From: Carex sylvatica
Lineage: Eukaryota > Streptophyta > Magnoliopsida > Poales > Cyperaceae
Length of the DNA stretch: 30,000 nucleotides
Assembly: GCA_964058845.1 (NCBI GenBank)
Contig: CAXKVR010000294.1
Coordinates: 1 to 30,000 of the forward strand
Direction of reading: 5' to 3'
The notes beneath the pieces are model-generated. The model was not told the DNA's origin, made no database searches, and was given only the letters and a program-made list of their open reading frames with translations. Below, one piece after another: positions 1 through 9,765 of the stretch; positions within the stretch are counted from its first letter, which is position 1; each line of letters begins with the position of its first letter. The translations under genes and the position numbers were made by a program.

Positions 1-2136
1 TGTTGGTTTTAATTCACCTAGACCCAGCCTTTCATAAACAGTTTTTGGCATTAAACATACGCTAGCCCCTAAGTCACACAAACATCTATTAAATTCGGTC
101 TCCCCAATTTTGCAAGGTATAGTGAAAATACCTGGATCCTTGAGTTTAGGAGGTAATTTGGTTAAGAACAACGCACTACATTGTGCATTTAGGGAGATTG
201 TTTCGACCTCTTCAAGTTTCTTTTTGTTGGAAATCATTTCTTTCAGAAACTTGGCATATGTAGGCATGTTTGCAATTGCCTCAGTGAATGGTATAGTTAT
301 GTTTAATTTCTTGAGGTGTTCAATGAATTTGGCATATTTTTGGTCTAGTTGGGTTTTGGCTAACCTTTGAGGAAAGGGTATGAACCTGTGAGGAGGTACA
401 TATTTTTCAGATTTAGATACCTTCGTAGGAATAGCTTTACCCTTGTCTTGTGGTTTCTCAGATTGGTCTTCTATTTGTTCGGAAATTGGAATTGTTGCAA
501 TTGGCTCCGTTTCAGTTGTTGGTGATGGTGTATCATCAGTTGGCATAGCTGGTCCATCATACTTCGTCCCACTCCTGAGTGTAATGGCGTGTGCTTGCTC
601 CCTAGGGTTGTTTTCAGGTTTTCCCGGTAGCTGTCCTTGTGGGCGAGAGGATGAAGCAGCTTGCTGCGCCACTTGGGTCTCAAGCAACTTTGTTTTAGTT
701 GACAGAAGGTCAACCCTATCATTCAAATTTCTCAAGGAATCAGAAAATTCTGTTTGGTTAGTAAGAAATTTATTTTGTGATTCTACCAAACCTTCTATCA
801 TTTTTTCCATCTTGGTCATTTGTGATGGGACTTGGTTCTGTCTATTCTGGTTCTGATATTGGTTGTTCTGATATTGGTTATTTGGACCTTGATATGGACG
901 ATTTTGGTAAATTTGGCCATTCCCTTGGTTCTGGTTGAAAGTGTTCTGATATGGTCTATTGTAATTGTGCTGATTGTAATTGGGATATTGTGGCAGATTT
1001 CTTTTATCCCCTTCATTGTACAATAAAGCATTCACTTGTTCAACCTGATTTTCCCCTATGGTATAAAATTGGCAAGTCGTGGTTATGTGGTCATTATTAC
1101 CGCAGATATCACAAGGGGGAGTTTGGACAGCTTTTACCTGTTGCAGTTGTTTGATTGTCACCTGAAGAGAGTCTATCTTGGCTTGCATGGCGGTCATATC
1201 ATCCACCTTAAGCACGCCAGATGGGGTGTTGGTGTTCCTTGCATCTCTCGCAGATGTCCATTCTCGCTGGCTAATTGCCATGTCCTCTATCAACTCCATT
1301 GCTTCTATCGAGTCTCTATTCGCGATGTTTCCTCCAGCAGCTGCGTTTAGTTGTGCTTTTGTGGCATATGTGCAACCTGCATAAAAGAACTGGAATAGAA
1401 GCCATACATCGATTCCGTGATTTGGACATAGGCGCAGTAATTCTTGCCATCGGTCATACGCCTCACTTAGGGATTCGTTTTCTCCTTGTTTGAAAGTTGT
1501 GATCTTCTGTCTAAAGTGTTGCGTCTTGGATGGTGGGAAATACTTGCCCAAGAATAACCCTTGCACATCCTGCCATGTTCGCGCCATGGCTGGATTCAAC
1601 AATCGAAGCCATGTCCTTGCATCATCTGTAAGAGAAAGGTGAAAACAGTTCAGTTTTAAAGCATCTAATTCCTCACCTTTACCTGCAAATGTTGCACAAT
1701 GCTTTTCAAATGTGGCAAGATGTTGGTGCGGATCTTCATTCAACCTCCCCCCAAACCTGTTCTGTCCTAATAGATGTATCAAGGTAGGCTTCAAATTAGG
1801 GTTTGTTCCTCCATGAGCGATATAACCAAATTGCTGACCCGGCTGCATTCGATTTACGAAATCCCGAATGGGGCAGCGGTCGTTTGGATTATGTGGATGA
1901 ACTTGCTGCCCTTGGGGGGGAGGATTCGGTGGATGAACTTGATTATTTGCGTCATAGAGCGGATTATTGTTGAGGATTGGCTGATTGTTAGGTGGTGGGT
2001 TTTGTGGATGAACTAGATTGTTGCGAGGTGGATCGATTGGGTTGTGGCGTGGATTGTTGATAGGTACATCGAGATTAGTAAGGTCAGGGTCTTCTTCGTC
2101 CAAGCGCGGCATTCCAAGTTGTCCGTCGAAAGCCAT
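1..2136 (-). CDS. Athila-like Ty3/gypsy gag-protease polyprotein, partial (3' end beyond left edge)
   Basis: Structural capsid protein followed by the aspartic protease of an LTR retrotransposon. The frame stays open for 712 codons from the ATG at 2136 to the left edge without a stop; I checked it codon by codon. An Asn/Pro-rich N-terminus (about residues 24-85) precedes a retrotransposon gag domain (about 115-260; LKPTLIHLLGQNRFGG, GLFLGKYFPPSKTQHFRQKI). A CCHC zinc knuckle follows (C342, C345, H350, C355), then a Gln/Asn-rich linker (NQYQNQNRQNQ), and the protease active site D688-L-G-A-S. DLGAS together with the tRNA-Asp primer site points to the Athila/Tat lineage. The ATG at 2136 is the first in frame after a stop at 2293-2295. 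Reverse transcriptase, RNase H and integrase should lie to the left of the window. Lack of stops suggests a fairly young copy. Confidence 0.9.
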   Translation of the reverse strand, partial: MAFDGQLGMPRLDEEDPDLTNLDVPINNPRHNPIDPPRNNLVHPQNPPPNNQPILNNNPLYDANNQVHPPNPPPQGQQVHPHNPNDRCPIRDFVNRMQPGQQFGYIAHGGTNPNLKPTLIHLLGQNRFGGRLNEDPHQHLATFEKHCATFAGKGEELDALKLNCFHLSLTDDARTWLRLLNPAMARTWQDVQGLFLGKYFPPSKTQHFRQKITTFKQGENESLSEAYDRWQELLRLCPNHGIDVWLLFQFFYAGCTYATKAQLNAAAGGNIANRDSIEAMELIEDMAISQREWTSARDARNTNTPSGVLKVDDMTAMQAKIDSLQVTIKQLQQVKAVQTPPCDICGNNDHITTTCQFYTIGENQVEQVNALLYNEGDKRNLPQYPNYNQHNYNRPYQNTFNQNQGNGQIYQNRPYQGPNNQYQNNQYQNQNRQNQVPSQMTKMEKMIEGLVESQNKFLTNQTEFSDSLRNLNDRVDLLSTKTKLLETQVAQQAASSSRPQGQLPGKPENNPREQAHAITLRSGTKYDGPAMPTDDTPSPTTETEPIATIPISEQIEDQSEKPQDKGKAIPTKVSKSEKYVPPHRFIPFPQRLAKTQLDQKYAKFIEHLKKLNITIPFTEAIANMPTYAKFLKEMISNKKKLEEVETISLNAQCSALFLTKLPPKLKDPGIFTIPCKIGETEFNRCLCDLGASVCLMPKTVYERLGLGELKPT

Positions 2137-2426
2137 CTGTGGAGATGGGGGAGGACAAGATTTCGCTTTGTCTTTGAGCTTCAAAGTTTGGCTTCTTGTC
2201 TGTGGTGCCAGCGCTTCAAAATCTGAGAAAGGGAGAAGAAGATTGAGTAAAAAGAGATAACAGGTAAAAAAAAGAAAGTAAGGAAAATTGGCTTACACGG
2301 CCAGACTCACGGCCTACTGGCCGTAAAAAAAAAACAAATTTTTTTTTTTCTGTTTGAAAGCAGGTAAATAAGGAAACAAATAATTAAAAGTACTTTCCTA
2401 AAATAAAAACTAGTATCTAGCCTAGT
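2137..2426 (-). other. untranslated leader of the Athila-like element
   Basis: Noncoding stretch between primer binding site and gag ATG. It carries homopurine/homopyrimidine tracts and a GGCC-rich motif (2296-2327, minus strand ACGGCCAGTAGGCCGT) that also occurs in the LTR near 3725-3825. No other gene is seen here. Confidence 0.7.
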
Positions 2427-2444
2427 TTCCCGGCAACGGCGCCA
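2427..2444 (-). promoter_or_regulatory. primer binding site, tRNA-Asp type
   Basis: Minus strand reads TGGCGCCGTTGCCGGGAA, complementary to the 3' end of plant tRNA-Asp (CCGGCAACGGCGCCA). It primes minus-strand cDNA synthesis. It lies 7 bases downstream of the LTR end, the usual arrangement in Athila-type elements. Confidence 0.9.
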
Positions 2445-2451
2445 AAAAGCT

Positions 2452-3993
2452 TGATCGCGTAATTTGGTATAGATAGTCTCTATAGTTTATACACGTTATC
2501 TTTTAAAATTTATAAACCACAATATACAATCAATAGGCAGTTGCAAGCGCACAACCTATCGTTTGCAGTATTTAGGTATCGATCCAAAGAGAAGTAGGAA
2601 ATACTAATTTTTACTAAAGTAAACTACTTTTAAAATTGAACAATAAAAGTAAAAAGGGGGGTTTGATGTAATTTCGTTTTTTAAGAAAATCTAAGATTCG
2701 TAACAAAAGCAAGTGAACTTCAGATGTAATTCAATATTGGGGAAGTCTAGGGGCTATTGGTTTCACTATTCCTTAGTTAATTCTGTAGTTATTTGGTTTC
2801 TGAATTCATGTTGCATAGATTGGGTTTCTGACCTACGATGTAAGTTAGCCTATTTTGACTAGATGTTGATACAATTGTTTTGGTTCTATGAGCTAACGTT
2901 CCTCTAATTTAGGGCTGTCACAACCTAATTGGGATATTTAACAATTACATAAAACCTATCAATTAACCAGCAATTAATCTACTCTAGGTGCCCAAGTTAG
3001 GTTTTAGGGTTTCTCAATTAAGTACATCACCTTATCCTAACCCTTTATTTCTGTGATTCTAGATTTGAGAAGAGAATGGTATGTTCAATTCTAAACCCTA
3101 AGTTAAATTCTAGCACATAGTAAGGTATTCTCAATTCTTGATCCTAGCAAATTTAAGTCATAAGACCTAAAAGGGACGTTTCCAATCAAATACACAGATT
3201 ATGCAATTACTAGAACTAATTAAAATAACAGAAATAAACAATCTCAACAACAATCATAATCAAGAGGAATAACCAAATAAACTACTTCATTAAACTAAGT
3301 TCAAGTACAACCTCAGCCCCTAGAGAGGAATCTACTCTCTCATGGCTGAGTTAACAAGCATGATTGAAATAAAACCTAAGTAAACAGATTCAGAAAAATG
3401 AAAGAAAAGAGTAAACCCTAGTCTTCAGAATTTCTGCCTTCTTGTTGCTTAGCCCTTCTTCTCCTTTAATGGATTGCTATCTGGATGTGTATGTGGAGAG
3501 AGATGAGATATGAGATCTATCTTTGGGTGTCTTTATATAGCCTCAATATACATCAGATTAGACATCGGATCTATATTTGGCATCCATTAACTTGGCAATC
3601 AGTTATAACTCCCCAGGTGTTTTTCATGATTATCCTACGCTCCTGGTGACTCAGGGGATCTATTTTTGGCGTCCACTAACTTGCCAGTTATACATCTTCC
3701 AAAAATAACTTTCCAGCCCATTTTACACGGCCAGGAACATGGCCTGCTGGTGATTTTCCTCTGATTGGGCTGTTTTCTTCACGGCTGGAAATACGGCCTG
3801 GCTGGCCGTGGGCTTGGCCGTGATTTTCCTCTGTTTGGGCTCTTTGTGCTTGTTTTTCTGTAATTAAAACAACTTGAAAGCAGTAACATATTTCTTGGGT
3901 ATACTTGTACTATAATTAAGCTAAAAACAAGGAATTTGGTGCAATTTATGAAGTAGAACTCTATCCAATAATAGATATAAATTTGGCTTATCA
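2452..3993 (-). mobile_element. 5' LTR of the Athila-like element (1542 bp)
   Basis: The minus strand starts TGATAAGCC and ends CGCGATCA, giving a TGAT...ATCA terminal inverted repeat within TG...CA ends. The 3' end is next to the tRNA-Asp primer site. A TATA box lies inside (3531-3540). The outer edge at 3993/3994 cuts the protease frame of another retrotransposon, so 3994-3998 (GCAGC) should be one copy of the 5-bp target duplication; the other copy lies outside the window. The LTR also holds GGCCGT-rich repeats (3725-3825). Confidence 0.85.
3531..3540 (-). promoter_or_regulatory. LTR promoter TATA box
   Basis: Minus strand CTATATAAAG, inside the LTR and upstream of the primer site, matches the plant TATA consensus. 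It is the best candidate for the transcription start region of the Athila-like element. Confidence 0.6.
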
Positions 3994-5606
3994 GCAGCGT
4001 GTCTCGTCAACCAGTCCATACCCAATAACACGTCGTAACCGGTAATCTCCATCACCAACAAGTCCGCCTCGAACTCCCTCCCATCTATCTTAATATTTCA
4101 GTTTCGGCATAAGGTGATTTCTTGATCAGTTGAACCAAACGGGGTTTGAACATTTAAAACTTGATTACACGTCTCAATTGGCCAACCCCCTTTTTCTACC
4201 AATTCCCTCGACACAATAGAATGGCTGCACCCCGTATCAATCAAACAATACGCATCATGATCAGATATAGAGAGTATACCTGTCATGACGTCAGTCTGGC
4301 CATCTCCCAGCGCAGTTGCAGCGTTGCGCGAAGTTCCAGCGATGTTAAGCGCATGCGCCGCCGCCCTGCCGTCGTTCCTGCCGGCGCTGCCAGTGCCGCT
4401 AACCCTGCCGACGCTACAGGCGCTGCTAGCCCTGCTAGCGCTAGCCCCGCTAGCTTGAGATGCGCCATGTTCGCGCCACGTCGGCGCGCCGCGCCCACCG
4501 CTAGCAGACCCTCCCGCGCTACTGGCGCCTCGCATCCTCATAAGCGCATTCGGGCACTCCCTCGCCCAATGTCCCGCGCTACCACATACGAAACAAGTGC
4601 TAGTCTTGCGCCTACACTCAACCTCATCGTGCGCTTGATTGCACGATCGGCACCATTGCGAAGGAATCACCGGTCTAAAACCCGGCATAGAGATCTGTCT
4701 AAACGGGGGTCTCGTCGCCATATTCGGCCGAGGGGGTCTAGCAAATGATGGTCCTCCCCTCGACCTCGACATTTGCCCACTCTGAGCATCCTTCTGTTTT
4801 ACATTTCTCTCAGTCAATTGCTCTTTCCTCCGCTTACCATGCATCTCTACCTGCTCCGCATGATCCATCATAGATTGCAACTCCGTAGCAGTCGGAGTAT
4901 CAACAATAATCGATATATTTCCATCTAAACCATCCAAATAGTGCCTGTGATACCTTGCCGCGTCATTCTGAATATCTGATGCATAACGCGACAACGCCAG
5001 AAACTCACTATTGTAATCCCCCACCGGACGCCCATCTTGCCTCAATTCCAGAAATTTCCTCCGCAGCGCTTCACGTTGAATATTGCTCAGAAACCTCCGG
5101 TTGAACTGCTGTTCAAACCATTCCCACGGAATTCTCGCTTCTTCCCCGACATAACTACGTCGGGCCCCGTCCCACCAGAACCTTGCGTCACCCTCCAATT
5201 GCTGCTCAGTTAACTCTACTTTGTCATCCTCAGGTGCGCGGCATAAATTCAGCTTTGCATTTATCTGCGCTAGCCATTCCTCGGCTGCCGCATACCCGCC
5301 GGTTCCATCATAGCGCGGCGGATTCAAGCGCAAAAACGAATCATACAGCCTTCTAAACTCTTCGGGTGCACCACCGCGAGCCACCGGTGCTGCATCCCGC
5401 ATCTCTGCTTGGCGACCTCTCTCGTAGGCCAAAATCAGCCGGTCATCTATGTCCCGGTCTGTACATGGCGCTCCTCCAGCGCCACCAGCTCCCCCAGCAC
5501 CAGCTGGACCAGCCCCAGCCTGATCCGCAGCTGGCTCGATAATCAACTCCGGAGTTGGTTCCGAATTCCTCCGAGGTCTGCCTCTACCTCGGCGTGGTGT
5601 TTCCAT
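3994..5606 (-). pseudogene. Ty3/gypsy gag-protease of a second element, one stop and cut by the Athila LTR
   Basis: The ATG at 5606 opens METPRRGRGRPRR, with an AT-hook-like GRGRP. An Ala/Gly-rich stretch (residues 28-47) follows, then a gag domain (about 85-255; YDGTGGYAAAEEWL, FEQQFNRRFL), a degenerate Cys/His cluster (C319, C322, H326, C331), a CCHC knuckle (C338, C341, H346, C351), a Ser/Ala/Gly-rich linker, and the protease site LIDTGCSHS (D457). An in-frame TGA at 4098-4100 ends the frame after 502 residues. The same frame then continues with recognisable protease (GYDVLLGMDWLTRHA) until the Athila LTR begins at 3993. So there are two lesions, a nonsense codon and an insertion. An open frame also extends 5 codons upstream from a TTG; the ATG is preferred. 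Coding DNA is GC-richer than all its neighbours. Lineage within Ty3/gypsy is uncertain. Confidence 0.85.
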
Positions 5607-5738
5607 TTTCTGAATAAACAAAGTTAGTTTATAACATTCGATATTCCTTACTGATCATACGAAATTCGTATAGTCGCGACGACCCCATTAATACGTATAC
5701 CACTCTCGTATCCAAACAAGTCTGGTTCAGGTTCTAAA

Positions 5739-5754
5739 CCATGCTCTGATACCA
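5739..5754 (-). promoter_or_regulatory. primer binding site, initiator tRNA-Met type
   Basis: Minus strand TGGTATCAGAGCATGG matches the complement of the plant tRNA-iMet 3' end (GCTCTGATACCA). It lies between the gag leader (5607-5738) and the LTR end at 5769, and belongs to the second gypsy element. Confidence 0.85.
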
Positions 5755-5768
5755 CCCGAGGAAAGACC

Positions 5769-5975
5769 TGTCACACCCCGCGGCCCCACGAGGCGCGACA
5801 GGTGCCTACTGCCGTAGACATACGGTTGCCCGTATGCCTACAAGGCAATTACGATATAATAGAAAGTAAAACACAACCAAACAAAACAAACAAATAACTA
5901 AGAAAAACAGTTCACAAATCCCAACTGGTCAGGTAATATCATACAAAACCCGTATCTCGATGGATACGCATCACA
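5769..5975 (-). mobile_element. short LTR of the second gypsy element (about 207 bp)
   Basis: The minus strand begins TGTGATGCG and ends GGGGTGTGACA, so it has TG...CA ends next to the tRNA-iMet primer site with a 14-base gap. Its right edge coincides within 3 bases with the start of the hairpin array; ACA at 5973-5975 could belong to either. If this is the true LTR end, AAAAT at 5976-5980 is the expected target duplication. It could instead be a longer LTR truncated here, because 207 bp is short. Confidence 0.55.
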
Positions 5976-6165
5976 AAAATTTGTTACATCAAATAAGATT
6001 TCAAAAAGCATGAAATTTATTTAGTTTTGATATTTTCAAACCACTAAAAATAATAAAATTATTTATAAGAATTTACGATTAAAATAATTTACAAAAATAT
6101 AACACATACACATTCTGACTTTCATTTTTTTTAAAAGTGTACACACACAAAAATATAACACGCAC

Positions 6166-6236
6166 AAATACAACTCTACACTATCTGGATCGGTTGCTAC
6201 CTTCAGAACCGATCCAGATAGTGTAGAGTTGTATTT
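6166..6236. repeat. hairpin of unit 1: 30-bp perfect stem
   Basis: The arms 6166-6195 and 6207-6236 are exact inverted copies (core CTATCTGGATCGGTT / AACCGATCCAGATAG) around an 11-base loop. A transcript of either strand would fold into a long stem. Confidence 0.9.
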
Positions 6237-6590
6237 ATTCCTTATAAATTTTTTAAAAATAAATTACTTCTACAAAATTATTTTATAAATTATTTTAATA
6301 AATTATTTTAATAAGAAATGTTAAACAAAATTACTCCCTAAAAATTATTTCTAGAAAAAATATTTTTTTTTATAAATTATCTTGTTAACTGTAAGCTACA
6401 AAATTTTGGTACATCAAATAAGATTTCAAAAAGCATGAAATTTATTTAGTTTTGATATTTTCAAACCACTAAAAATAATAAAATTATTTATAAGAATTTA
6501 CGATTAAAATAATTTACAAAAATATAACACATACACATTCTGACTTTCATTTTTTTTAAAAGTGTACACACACAAAAATATAACACACAC

Positions 6591-6661
6591 AAATACAACT
6601 CTACACTATCTGGATTGGTTCCTACCTTCAGAACCGATCCAGATAGTGTAGAGTTGTATTT
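6591..6661. repeat. hairpin of unit 2
   Basis: Same stem as unit 1 with one C-to-T change in the left arm (GGATTGGTT). The loop reads CCTACCTTCAG, so GGTTC/GAACC adds a further pair to the stem. Confidence 0.85.
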
Positions 6662-7015
6662 ATTCCTTATAAATTTTTTAAAAATAAATTACTTCTACAA
6701 AATTATTTTATAAATTATTTTAATAAATTATTTTAATAAGAAATGTTAAACAAAATTACTCCCAAAAAATTATTTCTAAAAAAAATGCTTTTTTTTATAA
6801 ATTATCTTGTTAACTGTAAGCTATAAAAATTTGTTACATCAAATAAGATTTCAAAAAGCATGAAATTTATTTAGTTTTGGTATTTTCAAACCACTAAAAA
6901 TAATAAAATTATTTATAGGAATTTACGATTAAAATAATTTACAAAAATATAACACATACACATTCTGACTTTCATTTTTTTAAAAAGTATACACACACAA
7001 AAATATAACACGCAC

Positions 7016-7086
7016 AAATACAACTCTACACTATCTGGATCGATTCTGATGGTAGGAACAGATCCAGATAGTGTAGAGTTGTATTT
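7016..7086. repeat. hairpin of unit 3, loop in reversed orientation
   Basis: Outer arms match the other units, but the centre reads GATTCTGATGGTAGGAACAG. That is the reverse complement of the canonical GGTTCCTACCTTCAGAACC centre with three substitutions. Confidence 0.85.
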
Positions 7087-7440
7087 ATTCCTTATAAATT
7101 TTTTTAAAATAAATTACTTCTACAAAATTATTTTATAAATTATTTTAATAAATTATTTTAATAAGAAATGTTAAACAAAATTACTCCCTAAAAATTATTT
7201 CTAAAAAAAATGTTTTTTTTTATAAATTATCTTGTTAACTGTAAGCTACAAAAATTTGTTACATCAAATAAGATTTCAAAAAGCATGAAATTTATTTAGT
7301 TTTGATATTTTCAAACCACTAAAAATAATAAAATTATTTATAAGAATTTACGATTAAAATAATTTACAAAAATATAACACATACACATTCTGACTTTCAT
7401 TTTTTTTAAAAGTGTACACACACAAAAATATAACACGCAC

Positions 7441-7511
7441 AAATACAACTCTACACTATCTGGATCGGTTCCTACCTTCAGAACCGATCCAGATAGTGTA
7501 GAGTTGTATTT
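7441..7511. repeat. hairpin of unit 4
   Basis: 30-bp stem as in unit 1, with the canonical loop orientation (GGTTCCTACCTTCAGAACC). Confidence 0.9.
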
Positions 7512-7860
7512 ATTCCTTATAAATTTTTTAAAAATAAATTACTTCTACAAAATTATTTTATAAATTATTTTAATAAATTATTTTAATAAGAAATGTTAAA
7601 CAAAATTACTCCCAAAAAATGCTTTTTTTTATAAATTATCTTGTTAACTGTAAGCTATAAAAATTTGTTACATCAAATAAGATTTCAAAAAGCATGAAAT
7701 TTATTTAGTTTTGATATTTTCAAACCACTAAAAATAATAAAATTATTTATAAGAATTTACGATTAAAATAATTTACAAAAATATAACACATACACATTCT
7801 GACTTTCATTTTTTTAAAAAGTATACACACACAAAAATATAATACACACAAATACAACTC

Positions 7861-7909
7861 TACACTATCTGGATCGGTTCCTACCTTCAGAACCGATCCA
7901 GATAGTGTA
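7861..7909. repeat. hairpin of unit 5, right arm shortened
   Basis: The arms 7861-7879 and 7891-7909 match over 19 bp. The distal right arm (GAGTTGTATTT in other units) is replaced by TTTCTTAAAAA, so the outer stem is lost. Confidence 0.85.
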
Positions 7910-8258
7910 TTTCTTAAAAATTCCTTATAAATTTTTTAAAAATAAATTACTTCTACAAAATTATTTTATAAATTATTTTAATAAATTATTTTAATAAGAA
8001 ATGTTAAACAAAATTACTTCCTAAAAATTATTTCTAAAAAAATCCTTTTTTTTTATAAATTATCTTGTTAAATGTAAGCTACAAAAATTTGTAACATCAA
8101 ATAAGTTTTTAAAAAGCAATATATTTATTTAGTTTTGATGTTTTCAAACCAATAAAAATAATGATATGATTTATAAGAATTTATGATTAAAATAATTTAC
8201 AAAAATTCATAAACATACACATTCTGACTTTAATATTTTAAAAAAATGATGCAAATAC

Positions 8259-8300
8259 ACTATCTGGATCGGTTCTTAAGAAAGAACCGATCTTGATAGT
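8259..8300. repeat. hairpin of unit 6, diverged
   Basis: ACTATCTGGATCGGTTCTT faces AAGAACCGATCTTGATAGT. The core is the same, with changes in the outer stem and a different loop. Confidence 0.8.
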
Positions 8301-8383
8301 TATATTTCATATTTATAATTATTTTAATAAATTAGTTTTATAAGAAATCTTATGAAGAAACTTATAAATTATTTTAAATTGTA

Positions 8384-8870
8384 ACATCAAATAAGTTTTA
8401 AAAAGTAAGATGCTTATTTTAATAAGAAATCTTTAAAAAATAATTTATATATCAAAATATGATAACTTATACATATAATATCATAACATATAAATTATTT
8501 ATAAATTATATAAGTTATTTGTAAATTATTTATAAAATTATTTTAAAAAATAACCTTCTAAATATCTGATAACTTATACATATAATATCATACACATAAA
8601 CATCATGTTTTAAATTTTTTAAAATATCATGCACATAACATATACATATAATATAACAGAAATAAAATGTATATCTGGATCGGTTTCTAGCTTAAGAACC
8701 GATCCTGATATTTATTATCATTTTTAAATTTAATAAAGTATCAAGATCGGTTCTTAAGTTAGAAATCGATCCTGATGTGTATCTGGATCGGTTCCTAACG
8801 TAAGAACCGATCTTGATACGCATCAGGATCGGTTATGAAGTTAGAACTGATATTGATAAGGTTAGGGCGC
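8384..8870. repeat. degenerate subterminal region with four further hairpins
   Basis: AT-rich stretch with no coding frame. Hairpins built on the GATCGGTT/AACCGATC core lie at 8671-8711, 8740-8776, 8781-8817 and 8822-8857; the last three stand almost end to end. They extend the CACTA-type subterminal field up to the 5' exon of the internal gene. Confidence 0.75.
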
Positions 8871-9144
8871 CGGTTCACTACTTAGCCAAAAATTAGAAAT
8901 TTTCAAAACCGTGGCCTCTCTCTTCGTCTTCTCCTCAAACACATAGCCTAGCTCTTCCTCTTCTCCTCAAACACATAGCCTAGCTCCACTGTGCGTCTCT
9001 CTTCCTCTCCTTCTCAAAACCCTAGTCCGTCGGCTCGTTCTCTTTCCCTCTCCTCCTCTGTGACGTCTTCTCCTCCGTTCAAGGTTTCTCTTCCACCCCA
9101 CCGTCGGCTCGTTGGCTCCGCCTCCCTCTCCTTCTCAAACTAGG
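8871..9144 (+). other. predicted noncoding first exon of the CACTA gene
   Basis: CT-rich, GC-richer sequence that ends TAGG|GTAAGT, a strong splice donor at 9145. It contains a direct repeat (CTCCTCAAACACATAGCC, twice between 8930 and 8980) and CCGTCGGCTCGTT twice. No ATG continues in frame into the next exon, because TAG sits next to the donor in that frame. The transcription start is not resolved; I see no clear TATA box. Confidence 0.5.
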
Positions 9145-9765
9145 GTAAGTCCCCTCTCCCTCTCCCTTTAACAAAATCAATTTATTAGGAATTGTTTAGA
9201 AATTTTTGTAAATTCGGATTATAAATTGTTGTTAATTCGGATTATAAATTGTTGCTAATTCGGTTTATTAGAAATTATTGCTAATTTGGTTTATTAGAAA
9301 TTTGGATTATAAACTCACAATGTCTTGTTGCTAATTAGAAATTATTGCTTATTACAAATTATTTAAAAAAATTAGTACCAAGGCTTATTACAAATTGTTA
9401 GCAATCCTCTTATTTGCTTATTTGAAATTATTTATTAGAAATTGCTTATTTGAAATTGTTAAACCTTATTTTTTAACCCTAGTTACTCAAGTATACTTGG
9501 TACTAAGGCATTGTGAGAATTTTATATGGTATTGCTCAAGTATTGATAATTTTATTTGGCATAGAGTTAACCCTAGTTGCTAATTCAGAATATTGTTAAC
9601 CCTAGTTGCTTAATTGAGTTATAATCGAAATATTGTTAAACCTTTTTACTCAAATATGCCTATTTAATTGTTCCAAATTATATTGCTAATTTTATATGGT
9701 ATCACTCAAGTATTGATAATTTTATTTGGCATTGAGTTAACCCTAGTTGCTAATTCTTGCTTCAG
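9145..9765 (+). repeat. predicted first intron of the CACTA gene, low-complexity with a 170-bp-spaced duplication
   Basis: AT-rich, with many degenerate copies of TTATTAGAAATTNTTGCTAATT. A 69-bp segment at 9518-9586 recurs at 9688-9756 with a few changes (TTTTATATGGTAT...TAACCCTAGTTGC). The intron ends TTGCTTCAG at 9765. No exon with an ATG could be identified in it. Confidence 0.6.

Larger units (their letters stand above)
5973..8383. repeat. 425-bp tandem array, six units, each with a hairpin
   Basis: The anchor ACATCAAATAAG recurs at 5986, 6411, 6836, 7261, 7670, 8094 and 8384. Periods are 425, 425, 425, 409, 424 and 290. Units 1-5 are nearly identical; the fifth step lost 16 bases near 7614; unit 6 and the following short unit are diverged. 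Each unit is very AT-rich except for a central hairpin. No coding frame is seen. Loss of identity towards the right suggests that amplification occurred on the left. Confidence 0.9.

Noticed and set aside
110..2260. Several plus-strand open frames of 60-137 codons
   Set aside because: They overlap the long minus-strand gag-protease frame and have no recognisable domains; they are shadows of it.
4161..4748. Plus-strand 195-codon frame and minus-strand 71-codon frame
   Set aside because: Both lie within the GC-rich minus-strand gag in other frames, and their Arg/Ala/Ser-rich composition reflects that gag sequence.
5973..8383. CRISPR array or centromeric satellite
   Set aside because: Units are 425 bp with no spacer variation, in a plant genome, and their hairpin motif also occurs at the CACTA right end, which explains them better.
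8880..8892. CACTACTTAGCC as the left terminus of the first CACTA element
   Set aside because: It does not match the right terminus CACTAGTGG beyond CACTA, and subterminal hairpins lie to its left, so it is internal.
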